This document shows, one piece after another, positions 1 through 11,589 of a stretch of DNA of 64,000 nucleotides. Each line of letters opens with the position of its first letter. The stretch's first letter is position 1. The stretch lies in NCBI GenBank assembly GCA_018136815.1, contig CM030936.1:4844707-4908706 (forward strand), read 5' to 3'. A program made the translations under genes and the position numbers. This DNA comes from Isochrysis galbana (taxonomy: Eukaryota; Haptophyta; Isochrysidales; Isochrysidaceae). The notes under the pieces are model-generated. The model saw only the letters and a program-made list of their open reading frames with translations. It was not told the origin of the DNA and did no database searches.

Positions 1-2146
1 AGGGTGGGAGTGAAGCGGAGCGCTCGCGGTGCTAGGCCCCGCTGCCATTGCGACTGCGGGTTGCCGAGGGCGCGCGATTCGAATCGGGGGCCTCTCAGCA
101 GCCAAGACTGCGGGCGGCGTCCGGAGCGGCATGCCGTGTCTACCCACATCATCGAGCAACCCTCCGTCGTAAACCGGCTCGAGAGTGCGTCTACCGGTGC
201 CATGCACCGACGTTTGCGTCTGTGCTACCCCGACGACAAAGCTGGGGGGCAGCAGCGGCGAGGGCGGAGGCGATGGGGTGGATCGAGGTGAGGCGGTGGA
301 TCTGATTTTGTCCGAGCTTGAGCTCTGTGGTAGATCCGACGCAGATTCGGGAGTTGCGTATTGAGGCGCGCCATGAGAGACGTCGGTAGGCGACCACGGC
401 GGCAGCGGCGGTGAGCCTGAGGCGCCCGGGGCTAGGGCATCGTTGGAGGCGTGGAGGCTATTGAACGTCAACGGCAATGCGTTAACTGGAGTCAGCAGCA
501 GGTTTGAGAGCGAGGTTTGGGACGCTTCATGCTCAAATTCATGCGCAACGTTCGCCGATGAGCCGAAGGCTTCGATAAACGCCTCTGTGAAGACCGCTGG
601 TGCCACGCGCAAGTTCATGCCTGGCACGTCAGAGCTGTGTGACGCACCCATGATGAGACCACCGAGGCAACGGGTGGATGGCACGGTACTGCTCGATCGG
701 ATGGATGGCACTCTCCGCACGTCCATCGCGTCGCGCCTCAGGTGGACTCCACGGACAACTGGTGAAGAGTGGATTTTGCTTGCAGTAGTGCGGCTGCCGG
801 CGTGTAGGGCTCGAGAGTCGCGATGCATAGTGAGAACAACATTTGTGTCCACAGACGGGCTGTCGACTTCTCGGTGGCCTGACGTTCCAATAGCACGACT
901 CTCCCAGAAGTCTGCGTCGAGTAAGAAGCCAAGCACCCGCCCGACGACCGAAGAGCCCGACAACGGCTTGGCCCTGGGAAGAAGCCGCTTCGCTGCGATG
1001 AGGACGAGGGCCTCGCAAAAAAAGAGCGACGCGCAATGCGCACTCTGGGGCCCGATGGCCGTGGAGGCAGCTTCGGCGGGCAGCGAGGCTATGACGGCGG
1101 TAAAGAAGCACCACGGAAGACGGAGGAGGAGCTCTAGAAAGCACATGCCGCACTGCGACGCCTTGATCGCCACAATATACCTATAAGAGTGCGCAGGAGA
1201 GGGAGGGTCCGACAAACAATGGCAGATGGGCGATGAACTTAAGGCGGCGGTTCAGACATGAGTGACACCGCTGATGCTGCAAAAGGCGCGGATGGCCTCA
1301 CATTGTGAGCTGGTACGCGTCCCCGTCCTGTGCCAATGCCGCAAGGAGCACTCCAAAGAGCAGCGAGCGAAGCACTGGCGCCGTCGGCCATGCCGAGGCG
1401 AGGGCGAGCGAGAGCCACGTTGGCGACTGCAGACACGCCCACACTGTCTTGTCATACGGCATGTAATGATACAACAGGATTGCACGCGCCGTGCGCACCA
1501 GCCGCGAGGAGCATGCAGCAAGGTGGTGAGGCGATGTGGCAAGAGTCGCCTGTGGCGCTGGGTCCAGGCACGGTCGCCAACCCGGCGATTCGAGCCGAAG
1601 GTGGGCGCATAGCGCGTGCAGTCCGCCGCAGCACGATCTGCACCAATCTCTCCATCCTGTAGAGCTGCAGAACGAGCGGTCTGCGCCGTCCCTAGATGGC
1701 CATCCCGGAAACATGACGCAACAGTCGCACAATTCGCGCCCAGTGACGTCGGTCGGCAGCGCGCCGACGGTGGAGAGGATGGGCGAGCTGGCGTCTCGCG
1801 GCGGAGCGGCCGCAGCCCGCGGCGTGGTGGGTAGCTCGACACCACCATCCGCCGTCGACGAGTAGAGTGGTGGCGAAGGCGACGGGCCAGGCTCGGGCCC
1901 ACCTGGTGTTTGCTGGCGCTCCGCCGAGCGGTGCCCGAGGACTTCTCTCGTCCCATTCGCCCACGCAGTCTCTAGCGCCGTGTGTAGAGTGGCGCGAAGT
2001 TGGTGTGGCATCTGCTCATCTTTCGCGAGGCGCGGGGCCAGCGCCTCGCCCCACAGAGAGAGCCCTCCAGAGGCAAGGGCTGAGCGTGCGAGCCCCGAGA
2101 GCTGCTGGGGAGTGGAAGGGAGAGCTGGTCCCTCTCCACCGCGCAT
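1..2146 (-). CDS. Multi-pass membrane protein, 5' part (runs off window edge)
   Basis: Two exons can be joined. Exon 1 runs 2146-1302; a 121-bp intron (1301-1181, GTGAGG...TTATAG) follows; exon 2 runs from 1180 to the window edge with 393 open codons and no stop. The splice keeps the frame and yields a continuous segment reading YQLTMYIVAIKASQ across the junction. Before the junction lie YHYMPYDKTVW and a hydrophobic stretch; after it comes a second hydrophobic segment (MCFLELLLRLPWCFFTAVIA). From memory this arrangement resembles a poorly characterised family of membrane proteins in algae and oomycetes; I do not know its function. The start at 2146 was chosen because upstream codons translate microsatellite (GAGGTC)n and poly-G sequence. 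The C-terminal part is Pro/Ser-rich and may be partly disordered. The family assignment is weak; the gene structure is better supported. Confidence 0.6.
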
Positions 2147-2214
2147 CGTGAGCTCTGAGCGAGGTGTGGAGGTAGCGGAGGAAGGGGGGCGGTGGAGGGA
2201 GAGAGGGGGAGAGA

Positions 2215-2336
2215 GGTCGAGGTCGAGGTCGAGGTCGAGGTCGAGGGAGGGAAGGATGGGGGGGGGGGGGGGGGGGAGGGGGGGCGAGCGGCCGACCGAC
2301 GGACCGCCTCGCCGAAAAAAAAAGGGGGGGGGGGGA
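2215..2336. repeat. GAGGTC hexamer microsatellite plus G-runs
   Basis: About five tandem GAGGTC units followed by an 18-nt G-run and a second G-run near 2325-2334. It lies just upstream of the membrane protein start at 2146, on the opposite (purine) strand, so the gene's sense strand here is pyrimidine-rich. Confidence 0.85.
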
Positions 2337-2349
2337 AGAAGCAGAAAAG

Positions 2350-3806
2350 GATCCATTGATTGTGTCGCATCCGCGATCGACTTCTTCCGACCTTTTACTT
2401 TTAAATGCCAATTCGTTGCTCAATCGTTCTTGTTTGCCGCGGGGTTTTACTCGTAACTTGTAGAACTCTTCACTCGTAATTCGCCCTTCGCTCCTTGCCG
2501 TCGCGCCCCTTTGTGGCCTGTCTCGCTCCTGTTTCGCTCCTTTGCACCTTGCGGTAGAAGGGGCGCAACGAAGACTACCGGTAGCTTTAAAGACAACGAC
2601 TTCGCAGTGTTGGAACTAGATCATATTAGCATTAGCATCTTGAATTTTGTGTGTGTGCCCAGACACCTTGTATAGTCACTATCTAATAGTCCCGCAGCTT
2701 GAAATCTAAAAACTCGAAAGCGAAAAACGATTTTTTTGTACACGAATGTTGAAGTTGAAGACTACGGTCATTGACGTTCGATGACCCGCGGGCAGATTCA
2801 CACATACAGACTCACAGGCCACCTGAGACCGCCAACCCCGTGGATTGGGGCCCTACTATGCATTCCCTACCACTTTGCCGCAGAGATCTACCCGCAACCC
2901 GCAAGCGACGAGATCGCGCTCGCTATGGCCTACTGAAGTCGGGCTCCAGAGGCCCTTTCGAGCGCTGCCAATGCGACCTGCAGTGGGGGGACATGGCGCC
3001 CTCGCGCGGGTGCTTCCGCGGCGCATGCGGCCACCCTAGACCAGAAAACGAGGACTGGCGCCAAAAAAGCGCCCTCAAAACGAAATGCTGCCCCCCCACA
3101 CCAGCTGGCGCGCTGACGAGGGCGTCTCGTACAGCGAGAGGCCGGCATTTGCCGGCCCCTGGACGATCGCCAACGCGATGGGCCCCACCTGGGCCGCGGT
3201 GGAAGTGGGCAGCGCAGCCATGCTGGTACAGGCCCGGCCATCTCGACCCCTCTGGCATGCCTTCCAGAGGAGCCCTGGCCGGTGGCCCATCGGACACCCC
3301 TCTCCGAGGCGACATCGCAGTGGACCGATGTCCGAAGGAGCCCTCTTCACAGTCGATTTGAGCACAAACGACAGAAGATACCGGGCGTTTACGAGAAAAT
3401 CAAATGTTTTATTTTTGTTGATCCAATCATTAAAATACTTTGGATTTGACCTTTTTTAGAGCTGTTATGGCACATTATCACGGTCATGGGCTTGATATGA
3501 CCGTTGGTCGCTCACACGACATCGCACGGGTCATGCTACGTACAAACATCATGAGTATACGAAGCTCGACGCCATTGATGCAACATTTTGATCGCTCGGA
3601 AGTGCGGCAAATCACCGTCACCGTCCAGCGTCGCTGTCGAAAGCAGACTCCGGACACTGAAACGTGATCACGCACGCTTGGGCTCACACTGCCGCCTAAG
3701 CCCTGCCCCGCATCTCCCTTTCCCGCGTCTCTCACACTGCTCGCCCCGTTGCCGATTCTCGCAGTGGGGGGGGTGTCGTGGATAAAGGGAGCCGCACCAC
3801 ACCGCA
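2350..3806. other. Intergenic, no supported gene
   Basis: Open frames at 2771-3459 overlap in all three plus frames and show no domain or codon pattern I trust. At 2362-2385 the motif TGTCGCATCCGCGATCGAC occurs; it recurs at about 22518, 42432 and, diverged, at 11103, which suggests the edge of a dispersed element. Confidence 0.5.
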
Positions 3807-3814
3807 CGCTCTAC

Positions 3815-6285
3815 CTAGATGCCCCGTCAGGCTGATATCAGGTTCTGATATCAGGTTATCAGGCCTACTAGACCTGATAACCTGATATCAGGCTGATATT
3901 ACTACTACTAACTTTAGAATAAAATAAAATTCAAAAAAATAAGGGGGGGGCACGTGCTCATCGCCCCACACCCCGAGCGAGCGAGCGAGCGAGCGGCCGC
4001 CATGCCTCTCACTAATGATGATGAGGAGCTGGAGCTGGAGCTGCAGGAGGGTGCAGTCACACCGTGGGGCAGGCAGCCCATAGATGAGCTGCTGGGCTCT
4101 TCCCTTGAGTGGTCGACCATCGAGGAGATGGATGGCCGTGCGAAAAGCGTGCGGGCCAAGGCATGTCTGTTCTGCGGCCACAAGTACGTGGGGGGACCCA
4201 TGAACATTCGGCAACACTTGGACAAGCTTCTGCCAAACCGGAACGTTCGTGCGTGTCGGCCACATGCGGCGTGGATTGAGAGGCACGCGGCTGTCGTTGC
4301 GGAGCTTCGGCTACGCTCGCGGCAGTTGGCCAAGAAGGCAAAGATTGAAGACGAGCGAGTACACCGCCAAGCAGAAGGTCGGGCCTTGAGCGGTGCGAGT
4401 AGCGAAGAGAGGTGGCCCATCTCACCATTCCCTCCCTCTGCTATGGTATCGCCCTTTCAGGCAATCACGGCGGAATGTGTCGCAGAGGCGTGGCTGAAAG
4501 TGATTGTGAAGAAGGCTTTGCCACTCGATCTGGTCGACGATCGCCTTTTCCGCGAAGCTGTAGCACTTACTGCAAAATGTGGCTCGAAAAATTTGCTGGT
4601 TGGCGCCGAATTGCGATTTCCCCATCGCAGGATATTCACGGAGAAGATGCTGCCCCGACTTGATCAACGGCTCGACGCCAACATCCGGCAAAAGGTGCAA
4701 CTGTTGGCCAATCTCACAGGAGTCACCATCATCTCCGACGGATGGACGAATGTACAGAGTCGGCCCATTATCAACGCGTTGGCATCGTTGCCTGTGGGGG
4801 GTTTTTTTTTGGCTGCTGAGGACACTTCAGGCGCGACAAAGGACGCGGCGTACATAGCCAACTTCATCGTCAAACATATTCGTGCTTTTGGCGTCGAACA
4901 TGTGGTTGCGGTGTGCATGGATGGCGCTTGCACGGCATCGTTCCCATTGATCACAAGGGAATTCCCTTCTGTGTTTTGCTTCATCTGTCCCACTCACAGT
5001 TTGGACAATTTCCTGAAGAACATTTGCAGTGAAAAGGCGACCATTCGGGTGAAGGGCCTGCGTGATCGCGAGTTTATTTGGGGCGAACCTCGTTTTGCAC
5101 AGGCCATTGAGCAGGTCCGGACCGTGGTGGCGTTTGTCACGTCACACCAGAAGGTGTTGGCGCAGTATCGAATGCTTTGTGCGAAAGTGCCCGCAGAGGC
5201 TAAGCCTGAGGGAGGGATGGAGTTGCTGCGGTCTTGCGAAACGCGCTTTGCCTCTTCTTTCCTCATGGTGAGTCGCTACGCGAACGTGCACAACATCCTA
5301 GAGCTCCTAGTTCTCGATCCAATCTACACCGAGTGGGTGCAGTCACAGCCTCGGGATAAGAAGGAGAAGGCCACGGAAGTCAAGCGCATCATTCGCTCTG
5401 AATCCCTCATGGACATGCTTAGGACCACAATGCAGATTATGGACCCTGTCTATCGTTTGCTCCGCCTGACCGATGGAAAACTTGGAGCAAATTTGGGCAA
5501 GGTGTACGCTTATTTGTTGCAAATCGATGCGCATCTTCGGTCCTTCGATGGTGTTGATGCGGCCACACGGCACAAAATCCACGAGCTCTTTATGGCCAGG
5601 TGGGAGTATTTGCACGCGCCAGTGATGACTGCTGCATATTGCCTGGAGCCTGAATTTTGCTGTCGCAAGTTTTCCGCTCAAGAAATGGCTGAGCTGAAGC
5701 AGTGTCTGAAGGCGATGTCCAATGCGGAGCATCCGTATCCGGACTTATTGGCAGAATACTCCGACTTCCAAGAGGCCTGCACAAGTGGCATGCATGATCT
5801 AACCCCTGAAATAGCATTCGGTAATCGTGCACGAAGCATGGCGTCGTATAAGTGGGCGAATGTGTATTTATCTCCTTGGCCTCACCTTCGGTGGGCAGCA
5901 TGCCGTTTACTAGCTCTCAGCTGCTCGGCCTCGGGTTGCGAGCGCTCATGGTCCGTTGAAGATTGGATCCACTCCAAGAAGAGAAATAGGCTAGGCCAAA
6001 CTACAGTGGAAAGGCTGGTAAGAAGTCACACCAATTTGTTGCTCGAAGATTTGCTTTTGGATTGGGAGTCTCGTGTGTTGCCTTGGGAGTTGGACATGGT
6101 TGTGGAGGAGCCTGAGGATGAGCGTGAGTGAGTGAATGAATACTACTATTATAACATCGGCTTTACCATTATAATATATTATAAGAATAGTAGTGGGCCA
6201 CCTGATATCAGCCTGATATCAGGTCCTGATATCAGGTATCAGGTCGCCAAGACCTGATGACCTGAGACCTGACGGGGCATCTAGG
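3815..6285 (+). mobile_element. hAT-family DNA transposon, apparently intact
   Basis: The element is bounded by terminal inverted repeats starting CTAGATGCCCCGTCAGG on the left (3815) and its reverse complement ending at 6284. It is flanked by the same sequence ACGCTCTAC (left 3806-3814, right 6286-6294); eight of these bases fit the 8-bp target duplication typical of hAT elements. Both subterminal regions (3835-3900, 6198-6260) are packed with CTGATATCAGG-type palindromes, probable transposase binding sites. The interior is one uninterrupted transposase reading frame. Perfect target duplication and an intact frame suggest recent movement. Confidence 0.9.
4002..6131 (+). CDS. hAT transposase (BED-like, DUF659, dimerisation domain)
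   Basis: About 709 residues from the ATG at 4002; an in-frame ATG at 3954 sits in the subterminal region and is less likely. The N-terminus is acidic, then a BED-like zinc finger (CLFCGHKYVGG... RQHLDK, about residues 50-85). A DUF659-type RNase-H-like core follows (about 240-370) with IISDGWTN and AVCMDGA, carrying plausible catalytic aspartates. The C-terminus has the hAT dimerisation signature (SASGCERSWSVEDWIHSKKR, about 640-680) with catalytic-region Trp and Glu neighbours. It ends with an acidic tail. The protein would cut and paste the element in which it lies. No frameshift or stop interrupts it. A diverged fragment of a related transposase lies at 58323-58885. Confidence 0.9.
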   Translation: MPLTNDDEELELELQEGAVTPWGRQPIDELLGSSLEWSTIEEMDGRAKSVRAKACLFCGHKYVGGPMNIRQHLDKLLPNRNVRACRPHAAWIERHAAVVAELRLRSRQLAKKAKIEDERVHRQAEGRALSGASSEERWPISPFPPSAMVSPFQAITAECVAEAWLKVIVKKALPLDLVDDRLFREAVALTAKCGSKNLLVGAELRFPHRRIFTEKMLPRLDQRLDANIRQKVQLLANLTGVTIISDGWTNVQSRPIINALASLPVGGFFLAAEDTSGATKDAAYIANFIVKHIRAFGVEHVVAVCMDGACTASFPLITREFPSVFCFICPTHSLDNFLKNICSEKATIRVKGLRDREFIWGEPRFAQAIEQVRTVVAFVTSHQKVLAQYRMLCAKVPAEAKPEGGMELLRSCETRFASSFLMVSRYANVHNILELLVLDPIYTEWVQSQPRDKKEKATEVKRIIRSESLMDMLRTTMQIMDPVYRLLRLTDGKLGANLGKVYAYLLQIDAHLRSFDGVDAATRHKIHELFMARWEYLHAPVMTAAYCLEPEFCCRKFSAQEMAELKQCLKAMSNAEHPYPDLLAEYSDFQEACTSGMHDLTPEIAFGNRARSMASYKWANVYLSPWPHLRWAACRLLALSCSASGCERSWSVEDWIHSKKRNRLGQTTVERLVRSHTNLLLEDLLLDWESRVLPWELDMVVEEPEDERE

Positions 6286-6294
6286 ACGCTCTAC

Positions 6295-7487
6295 GACCCT
6301 TAGAGCGTGCCTACCTACTTTCCCGCGCCCTGCCTCCATCCCCTCTTCGCAGCGCGCCCTATGCCCTATCTTTAGAGCGTGTCTTCCCCACACCCCTCTC
6401 CTCCCCTCCCTTCCCGCCCCGAGTTCCCGCGCATACGACGCACAGCCGAGATCCCTCCCTTCCATTCTCTCACGTCTTCGCGGCGTTTCCCTTGTTCCCT
6501 TGGCCAGAGAGGGTCGGAGAGTCTCCCGCGCTCGCCGATTCCCGTCCGTTCCCCCAGCGCTCGCCCCCTCCCGTTCCATTAGTTTCCCCTTTGTTTCCAT
6601 AGTTTCCGAGTGGTTCTTCCGTCGCCCCGTGTTCACGTTCCGTCTCTTCTTGTGCTCCCGCGACAGCGCTGGGTCGCCCCGTTCGTGCCCCCTTCTGTGC
6701 CCTCGCCTACTTCCGTTCGTCATGCCCGGCCATGGATCGCCCGTACCGTGTACCGTCCCGTGTGCTCCCATCCCGTGTTGCCTCTCGGCCGCTCGTCCCG
6801 TCCCTCTCGTCCCGCGATTCATACATCCCATGTTACAGACTCACAACCACAACCTCACACAAATCCACCACAGCCACTCCACAGCACACCACACTCTTCC
6901 TCCATCCAGAGTGCGCGGCGGCCCTAATCGCGAGGCTGGGTTTGATAGACCGTGACGCGGCCCACCCGCCGCTCCCTGGACTCACCTTTGACTCCAGCCA
7001 GTCACATAACAATCACGCATCACGCCGCACCTCCTCCCCCTTCCCTCGCCGCCGCGGGACCCCCACTAGCCGCGCCCCTCCGCGCTCGCGGGGACCCCCC
7101 GGCGCGAGAAGAGTTCCTTCCCCCCCCCCCCTCGGATTGCCCCTCATCTCCCGCTCCATCAAGGCTTCGTTATTTCTTCGGATTGCCCCCTCCTCACCAT
7201 TTCCCAAATCGCTAAAGCTGACCATAGCGATCCGCTTTGTTACCAGTCTCACACAACTCTCACATATGCATACGCAACGTTCCCGAGTCATATATGGCTC
7301 CGATTCCAGACAAGCGGTATTTGGAAGCCGCAGGCGCAAGCATCACACAAGGGGCTGGCTGACCTATCGCACCCGTAAAGCATCTCGATCAAAGCATTAC
7401 GCTGCAAGACATTCGATTATGTCGACTGCCCGTCGTCAAAGTGTCTTGTCCGTCAGGACGGCAAGTTGCTTTGCAACGCCTCTAGGC
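6295..7487. other. Intergenic, no supported gene
   Basis: C-rich, proline/serine-translating frames (6379-7697) lack any domain and overlap in several frames. I see no gene, RNA or clear repeat here. Confidence 0.5.
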
Positions 7488-10400
7488 TCATTCCTCCATT
7501 GGTGTCGGTACACTATTTGCCTCTTCTTGCTTTTCATTTGTAGGCCCACTGGAACTCTTGTCGGTTTCGAGGTCAGCTTCTCCGCCCTCGCCCTGCAGCT
7601 GCTCAATCTTTTGCCTAGCTTGCTCCGCGAGACGCTGGGCGTTTTCACGCTCACCGGAAGAAGTAGAGGACTTGGCGATTTTGGTGAAACGCGATAGGCG
7701 TGCCTTCCACTTGGCAATCTCTCGGCCGGAGGAGTCACCACGAGTCACGTTGTACCGCAGCCACCATTGCTCAACATTGTCCGCTCCACCTGCAGCCTTG
7801 TCCGCCGCGCGGCGTCGCAGCTCTTCCCTTTCCCTCTCTCGTCGTTCGCGCTCTTCTTCAGCTTGTCGCTCAGCAGCGAATTGCGCCTCGCGCGCCAAGC
7901 GAAGCCTCTCCTCCTCCTCCGCCTTCCGTACCACTTCGGCAGAATCAAACAATTCTGCGTGCTCGGACATTCGTTCCTGCATCTCGCGAAGCTTGCGCCG
8001 AACCTACAGTGGGGTGCAACCCGCAAGCATCGAATGTCCGAGGCCGCTCGTGCGCAAGTGCTAGGGAGTGCATCGCGCTCAGGGTAATCTAGCACAGATG
8101 ACGAACTGTGGCGGGATGGTGTTGATGCGTTGGCACACACCTCGGGAGCTGAAAGAGGGACGCGGAATCGCTCGAGCTCAATGTCCGTGGGAGGTTCATT
8201 GGAGAGTGTGTCGAGGCCGGCAAGGCGCAGGCCAACGGCCGTGCGGAGCTGGAGGTTGACATCAACCTGCGATGAGGGCAAGGTCGGAGACACGGGACTG
8301 AGTGCCATCTCGGCACGTGGCGGACACGTACTGCGGCCGTTCTCATAACAAGCATGTCGCGGCAAGGAGATTCTGCACGACACCTCCTTCTTGCCGAGCT
8401 TGTACGGCCTCATGGCTCGCTTTGTAGCTACGATCAGCCCAACGTAAAAGCTCTTCACGCCGTTAAGTCGCTGCATTGCGCGGACAAGACACCCGACGGC
8501 GACCTTGCCCATGACTTGAGTATCGACCCAAACCTGTGGAAGGGTGTGTGAGATGGGGCGTTCACTGAAAGTTAGCTAGTGATGCGCCTTAGAGAGCAGG
8601 GGTGACGGAAACGACGAGCGCAAACGGCAGCGAGCCAACAGTTTGGCTTGCTTCAAGCAAACGGCGGCCAGCGGGCCCCACGGCCCGCCGGTAAATCCAT
8701 TCGCCCACCTCAGCATGCTTCCTAGGCATAGTGAGCGCCCGCAGCTCGTCGTTCGAAAGGGGCGCGCGCTCGGCCTCGTCTTCCTCCCGCCGAAGTCTGT
8801 CTCGCTCCCGAGCGAGCCTTTCTCGTTCACGTGTGGCTTCGGCCGCTGCGGGCCCACGCTTGGACTCGAGGCTGAAGGCATCACGAAGCCTCTTGGATGG
8901 GAGCGAGTCCAAGGCGTAGACGGCCTTGTTGTCATACGCACGCCACGCAAAGTATTCATGCTGAGAGGTGAGGCTGAAGGGGCGCGGAATGCAGCGTGGA
9001 GAAGGATCGCGTGAGTCTCTAGAGTCATGGATCGATGGTCATACGACCGCAAGTTCGCGCCCAGGCCTGCTCATTGCCGGGCCCGTATTGCGCCACACCT
9101 GTCAGCCAGACTGCGGGCTGAGTCACGGTCTTCCCGGAGGTGGACATTGCATGGGCGGAGCACACAGTCCGAGTGGTTCTCGTCGAGATGAAGGGAAAAG
9201 AACAGCTCTTTTGGCGCTGCCTCGAGCGTCGCGCCCTCAAACTTCACATCAAACGTGGCGCCTAAGTGTGGTGGGCACGAAGAAGCGTGTCGGCATCAAA
9301 TATGAAGCCCAAACCCGTGTCAGGGACTTCGCCAGACGCACGCGACCGCAGATGCAGTGGGGTCGTGTGCGTGAATCAGCACGGCCTTGGTCCGTCGGCC
9401 AGCTCCCTCTCACCTGCCAGCTTGGCGTAATCGTGTACATCATCCTTCCTGTAATACCAGCGAGCGTTGAAGTACACCTCGGAAGGAGCAAAGGCGTACG
9501 TGAAGATCTCTTGTAAGCGCGCAACATAAGGCGCCTCGCGGCCATTTTCAAGGTAGACGTCCTACAAACAAGTCGATGGTCCGGAGGAACCCGTGGGAGA
9601 GGCGTAGGCGGGCAGATACACGTGTCGTAGGGGTTGCGGGCGGAAGAATTGAGTGCCAGATAGGTAATGCTCACACAGGAACAATCGCGCCTTGTTGCAT
9701 AGGACTAAGCCGAAGCGCATTCCCCGACAAAGTGCTCGCGCAGCGATGAGAAACAATGTCATCATGGAAGGCAGGGCATTGCTCGAGTTGACACCTGACC
9801 AACGGAGTACGTTTCTCCTTGCTTCTTCATCTGCGAGTAGAAGAGCTTCCCGTCCGCCTTGCGTATCGCCTTGCCGAGCACCACCGCTGCATCTGCATCA
9901 GCTTCTTCCTCCTCGTCTTCGTCCTCGTCGCCTTCGTCTTCATCATCCTCGTCCGCCGTCTTCTCCTCCTTGGACCCGTCCGCCGCGGCGGCTGGCGCAC
10001 TGGTCGTCTCCGGCCCCTTCTCGTCGTCGTCGTCGTCATCAATCGCTACCAGCCGACGCCTCTTGTGCGCCGGTGAGTCCACATGGGTCAAAGCCTCCTC
10101 ATCCGGCGGTGCACTGGCCATGTCTTCCTGCACGGCGAGTGCAGCTGGAGCCTCCGCGTGCCCCTCGACCTCGGCCTGGGTATCCACGGGCTTGTCCGCC
10201 GACGTCACCGGTTCGCCTAGTGGCTGCTCGATCACAGCCGACCGCACCTCCTCTGTTGGTCGCTCCTCTCCTGTCGTCCGCTCCTCGTCCGTCGTCCGCT
10301 GCTGCCTGACCGGCTGCTCGACTCCATTCCACCCCTCCTCTTCCGCCTTCTGCTCAGATGGCGTCGCTTCTGCGTGTGAGTCTGCAGCATGTGGAGGTGC

Positions 10401-10703
10401 GTCTTGGAGTGTGGGCGCAGGACCTCCTTCTACTCTATCCCCTTCCGCACCGACGCCCGCACTCGCAGGGTCGCTCTGTCTCGCTCCTTCAGCAAGAATC
10501 CTTGCCATCGCCTCATCGACGGCCGCCTTCACGAGCTTCTTGTGGGGTCGTAGCGAGCCCTCGGCGCCGTGAGCGAGCTTTTGCTCAAGCTTCTTGAGAA
10601 CAAGCTTCACAGAGATCGTGTCCCAGTCCTCCGTGCGAAGGATCCTCTCGATCTCCTCTAATACCAGCGCCTCGCTCACGCCATTGGGCCACTCGGCCGC
10701 CAT
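7488..10703 (-). CDS. Chromatin protein with DEK C-terminal and BAH domains
   Basis: A multi-exon gene. Exon 1 (10703-9795) begins MAAEWPNGVSEALVLEEIER and encodes a DEK_C-like helical DNA-binding fold (about residues 1-75), then a long Glu/Ala/Asp-rich acidic linker. A BAH domain is split over exons: KLFYSQMKKQGETYSVGQ (end of exon 1), exon 2 9561-9414 (VYFNARWYYRKDDVHDYAKL), an exon starting at 9261 (KELFFSLHLDENHSDCVLRPC) and one starting near 8970 (HEYFAWRAYDNKAVYALDSL). The exon 1/2 splice is phase 0 and the next phase 1, both frame-consistent. A charged coiled coil follows, then short exons around 8550-8160 whose borders I could not fix. The last exon is 8003-7488, an Arg/Glu coiled coil with NVEQWWLRYNV. 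BAH domains bind nucleosomes or modified histones, so a nuclear chromatin role is inferred. Confidence 0.75.
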
Positions 10704-11093
10704 CGCCTCCCCACTCTCTCACTCTCTCTGTTCTCTTGCTCTTTTTCTCTCTCTTTCTCTTTCTTTCTTTTCTTTCTTGTGCTCGTCCTCTCTCACCAGC
10801 GCTGTGTGTTCTCTCGCTCCCTCTCCTCCTCCTCCCTCTCCTCCCCTTCTACTGGAAGTTTCTCAAATACAAAAAAATCGAATTTGACCACGAAACACGT
10901 CTTTTGCCTTTTCCCAAGGTGACCAGCATGGCGACACACATAAAACATATGAAAGCTCTTCAAGGAGCCAGCTAAATACTAGCTGCTAGTTGCCACCATC
11001 TACTGGGAAACCGCCGACGTCCCTTATCCCTAACTTACTGACTCCCCTACAGCCCCCCCCCCCAGTGTTGGTGCATAAGTCCTGACACCGGCT
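10704..11093. other. Upstream region of BAH gene with CT-rich tract
   Basis: CT-rich from 10710 to 10855 on the plus strand (purine-rich in the sense of the BAH gene). The remainder is unremarkable. Likely contains the BAH gene promoter, but no motif is recognisable. Confidence 0.4.
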
Positions 11094-11490
11094 TTTGACG
11101 TTAGTGTGTCGCATTCGCGAATCGACACTCGTTAGGCTTCTCTTCGTCGTTCGGTATTATCGTTATAATTCTCTGCTTTCTCTCGTTCTCGGTCAAAAGC
11201 TTCGCTTGGATGCATGGGATCGTGGGTTGTGGAGCGCCCTCTCTCTTTCTCTCGAAAGAGAAGAGAAGTTTCCCCACCTTTCTTCATCCCAGGCGCCTCG
11301 CAAATAGGTTTAATTTGCTATCTCCCCTGCGTTTCTTTATCTGCTTCTAGGGGCAATCAGGTTTAATTTGCGACCTCTTCGTATTTCCCCCTTAGGCACA
11401 TCGCACTTCTCTCGTCTTATTCGGTAGGTCTCTTGGAATCCTGCGTAGCAAGATTGCCTCTCGTTTCTCGTGGCCCCCCGCTGGAGTGCA
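11094..11490 (+). repeat. Solo LTR-like repeat, Ty3-element family
   Basis: This stretch matches, in inverse orientation, 41890-41490. Shared landmarks are the GTTCTCGGTCAAAAGCTTCG block, the CTTTCTCTCGAA... CCACCTTTCTTC block, AGGCGCCTCGCAAATAGGTT, and GGTCTCTTGGAATCCTG. Because the 41.9-kb copy adjoins a Ty3-type reverse transcriptase fragment on one side and a gag-like start on the other, an LTR origin is inferred. Confidence 0.5.
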
Positions 11491-11589
11491 CTTCATGCGT
11501 TCAGCGCGGGGCTGTTCTGTCGCTGCTGCACTTCCGCTGCTGCGCTTCCCATGTCCGCATGAGTGAATAAATCAGCTTGAGGATCTTGT

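Noticed and set aside
1-1146. Minus-strand frame starting at 1146 with a signal-peptide-like N-terminus, as a separate secreted protein
   Set aside because: The frame extends upstream in register to an acceptor at 1181 and joins the exon ending at 1302, so the hydrophobic start is an internal membrane segment.
443-1186. 247-codon plus-strand frame
   Set aside because: It is the antisense shadow of the minus-strand membrane protein exon, which has better splice and hydrophobicity support.
2771-3459. Possible gene in overlapping plus frames of about 125-196 codons
   Set aside because: Three frames are open at once and none shows a domain, membrane helix or consistent splice.
6379-7697. 321-codon Pro/Ser/Arg-rich frame as a protein
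   Set aside because: No domain, competing open frames, and it overlaps the 3' end of the BAH gene on the other strand.
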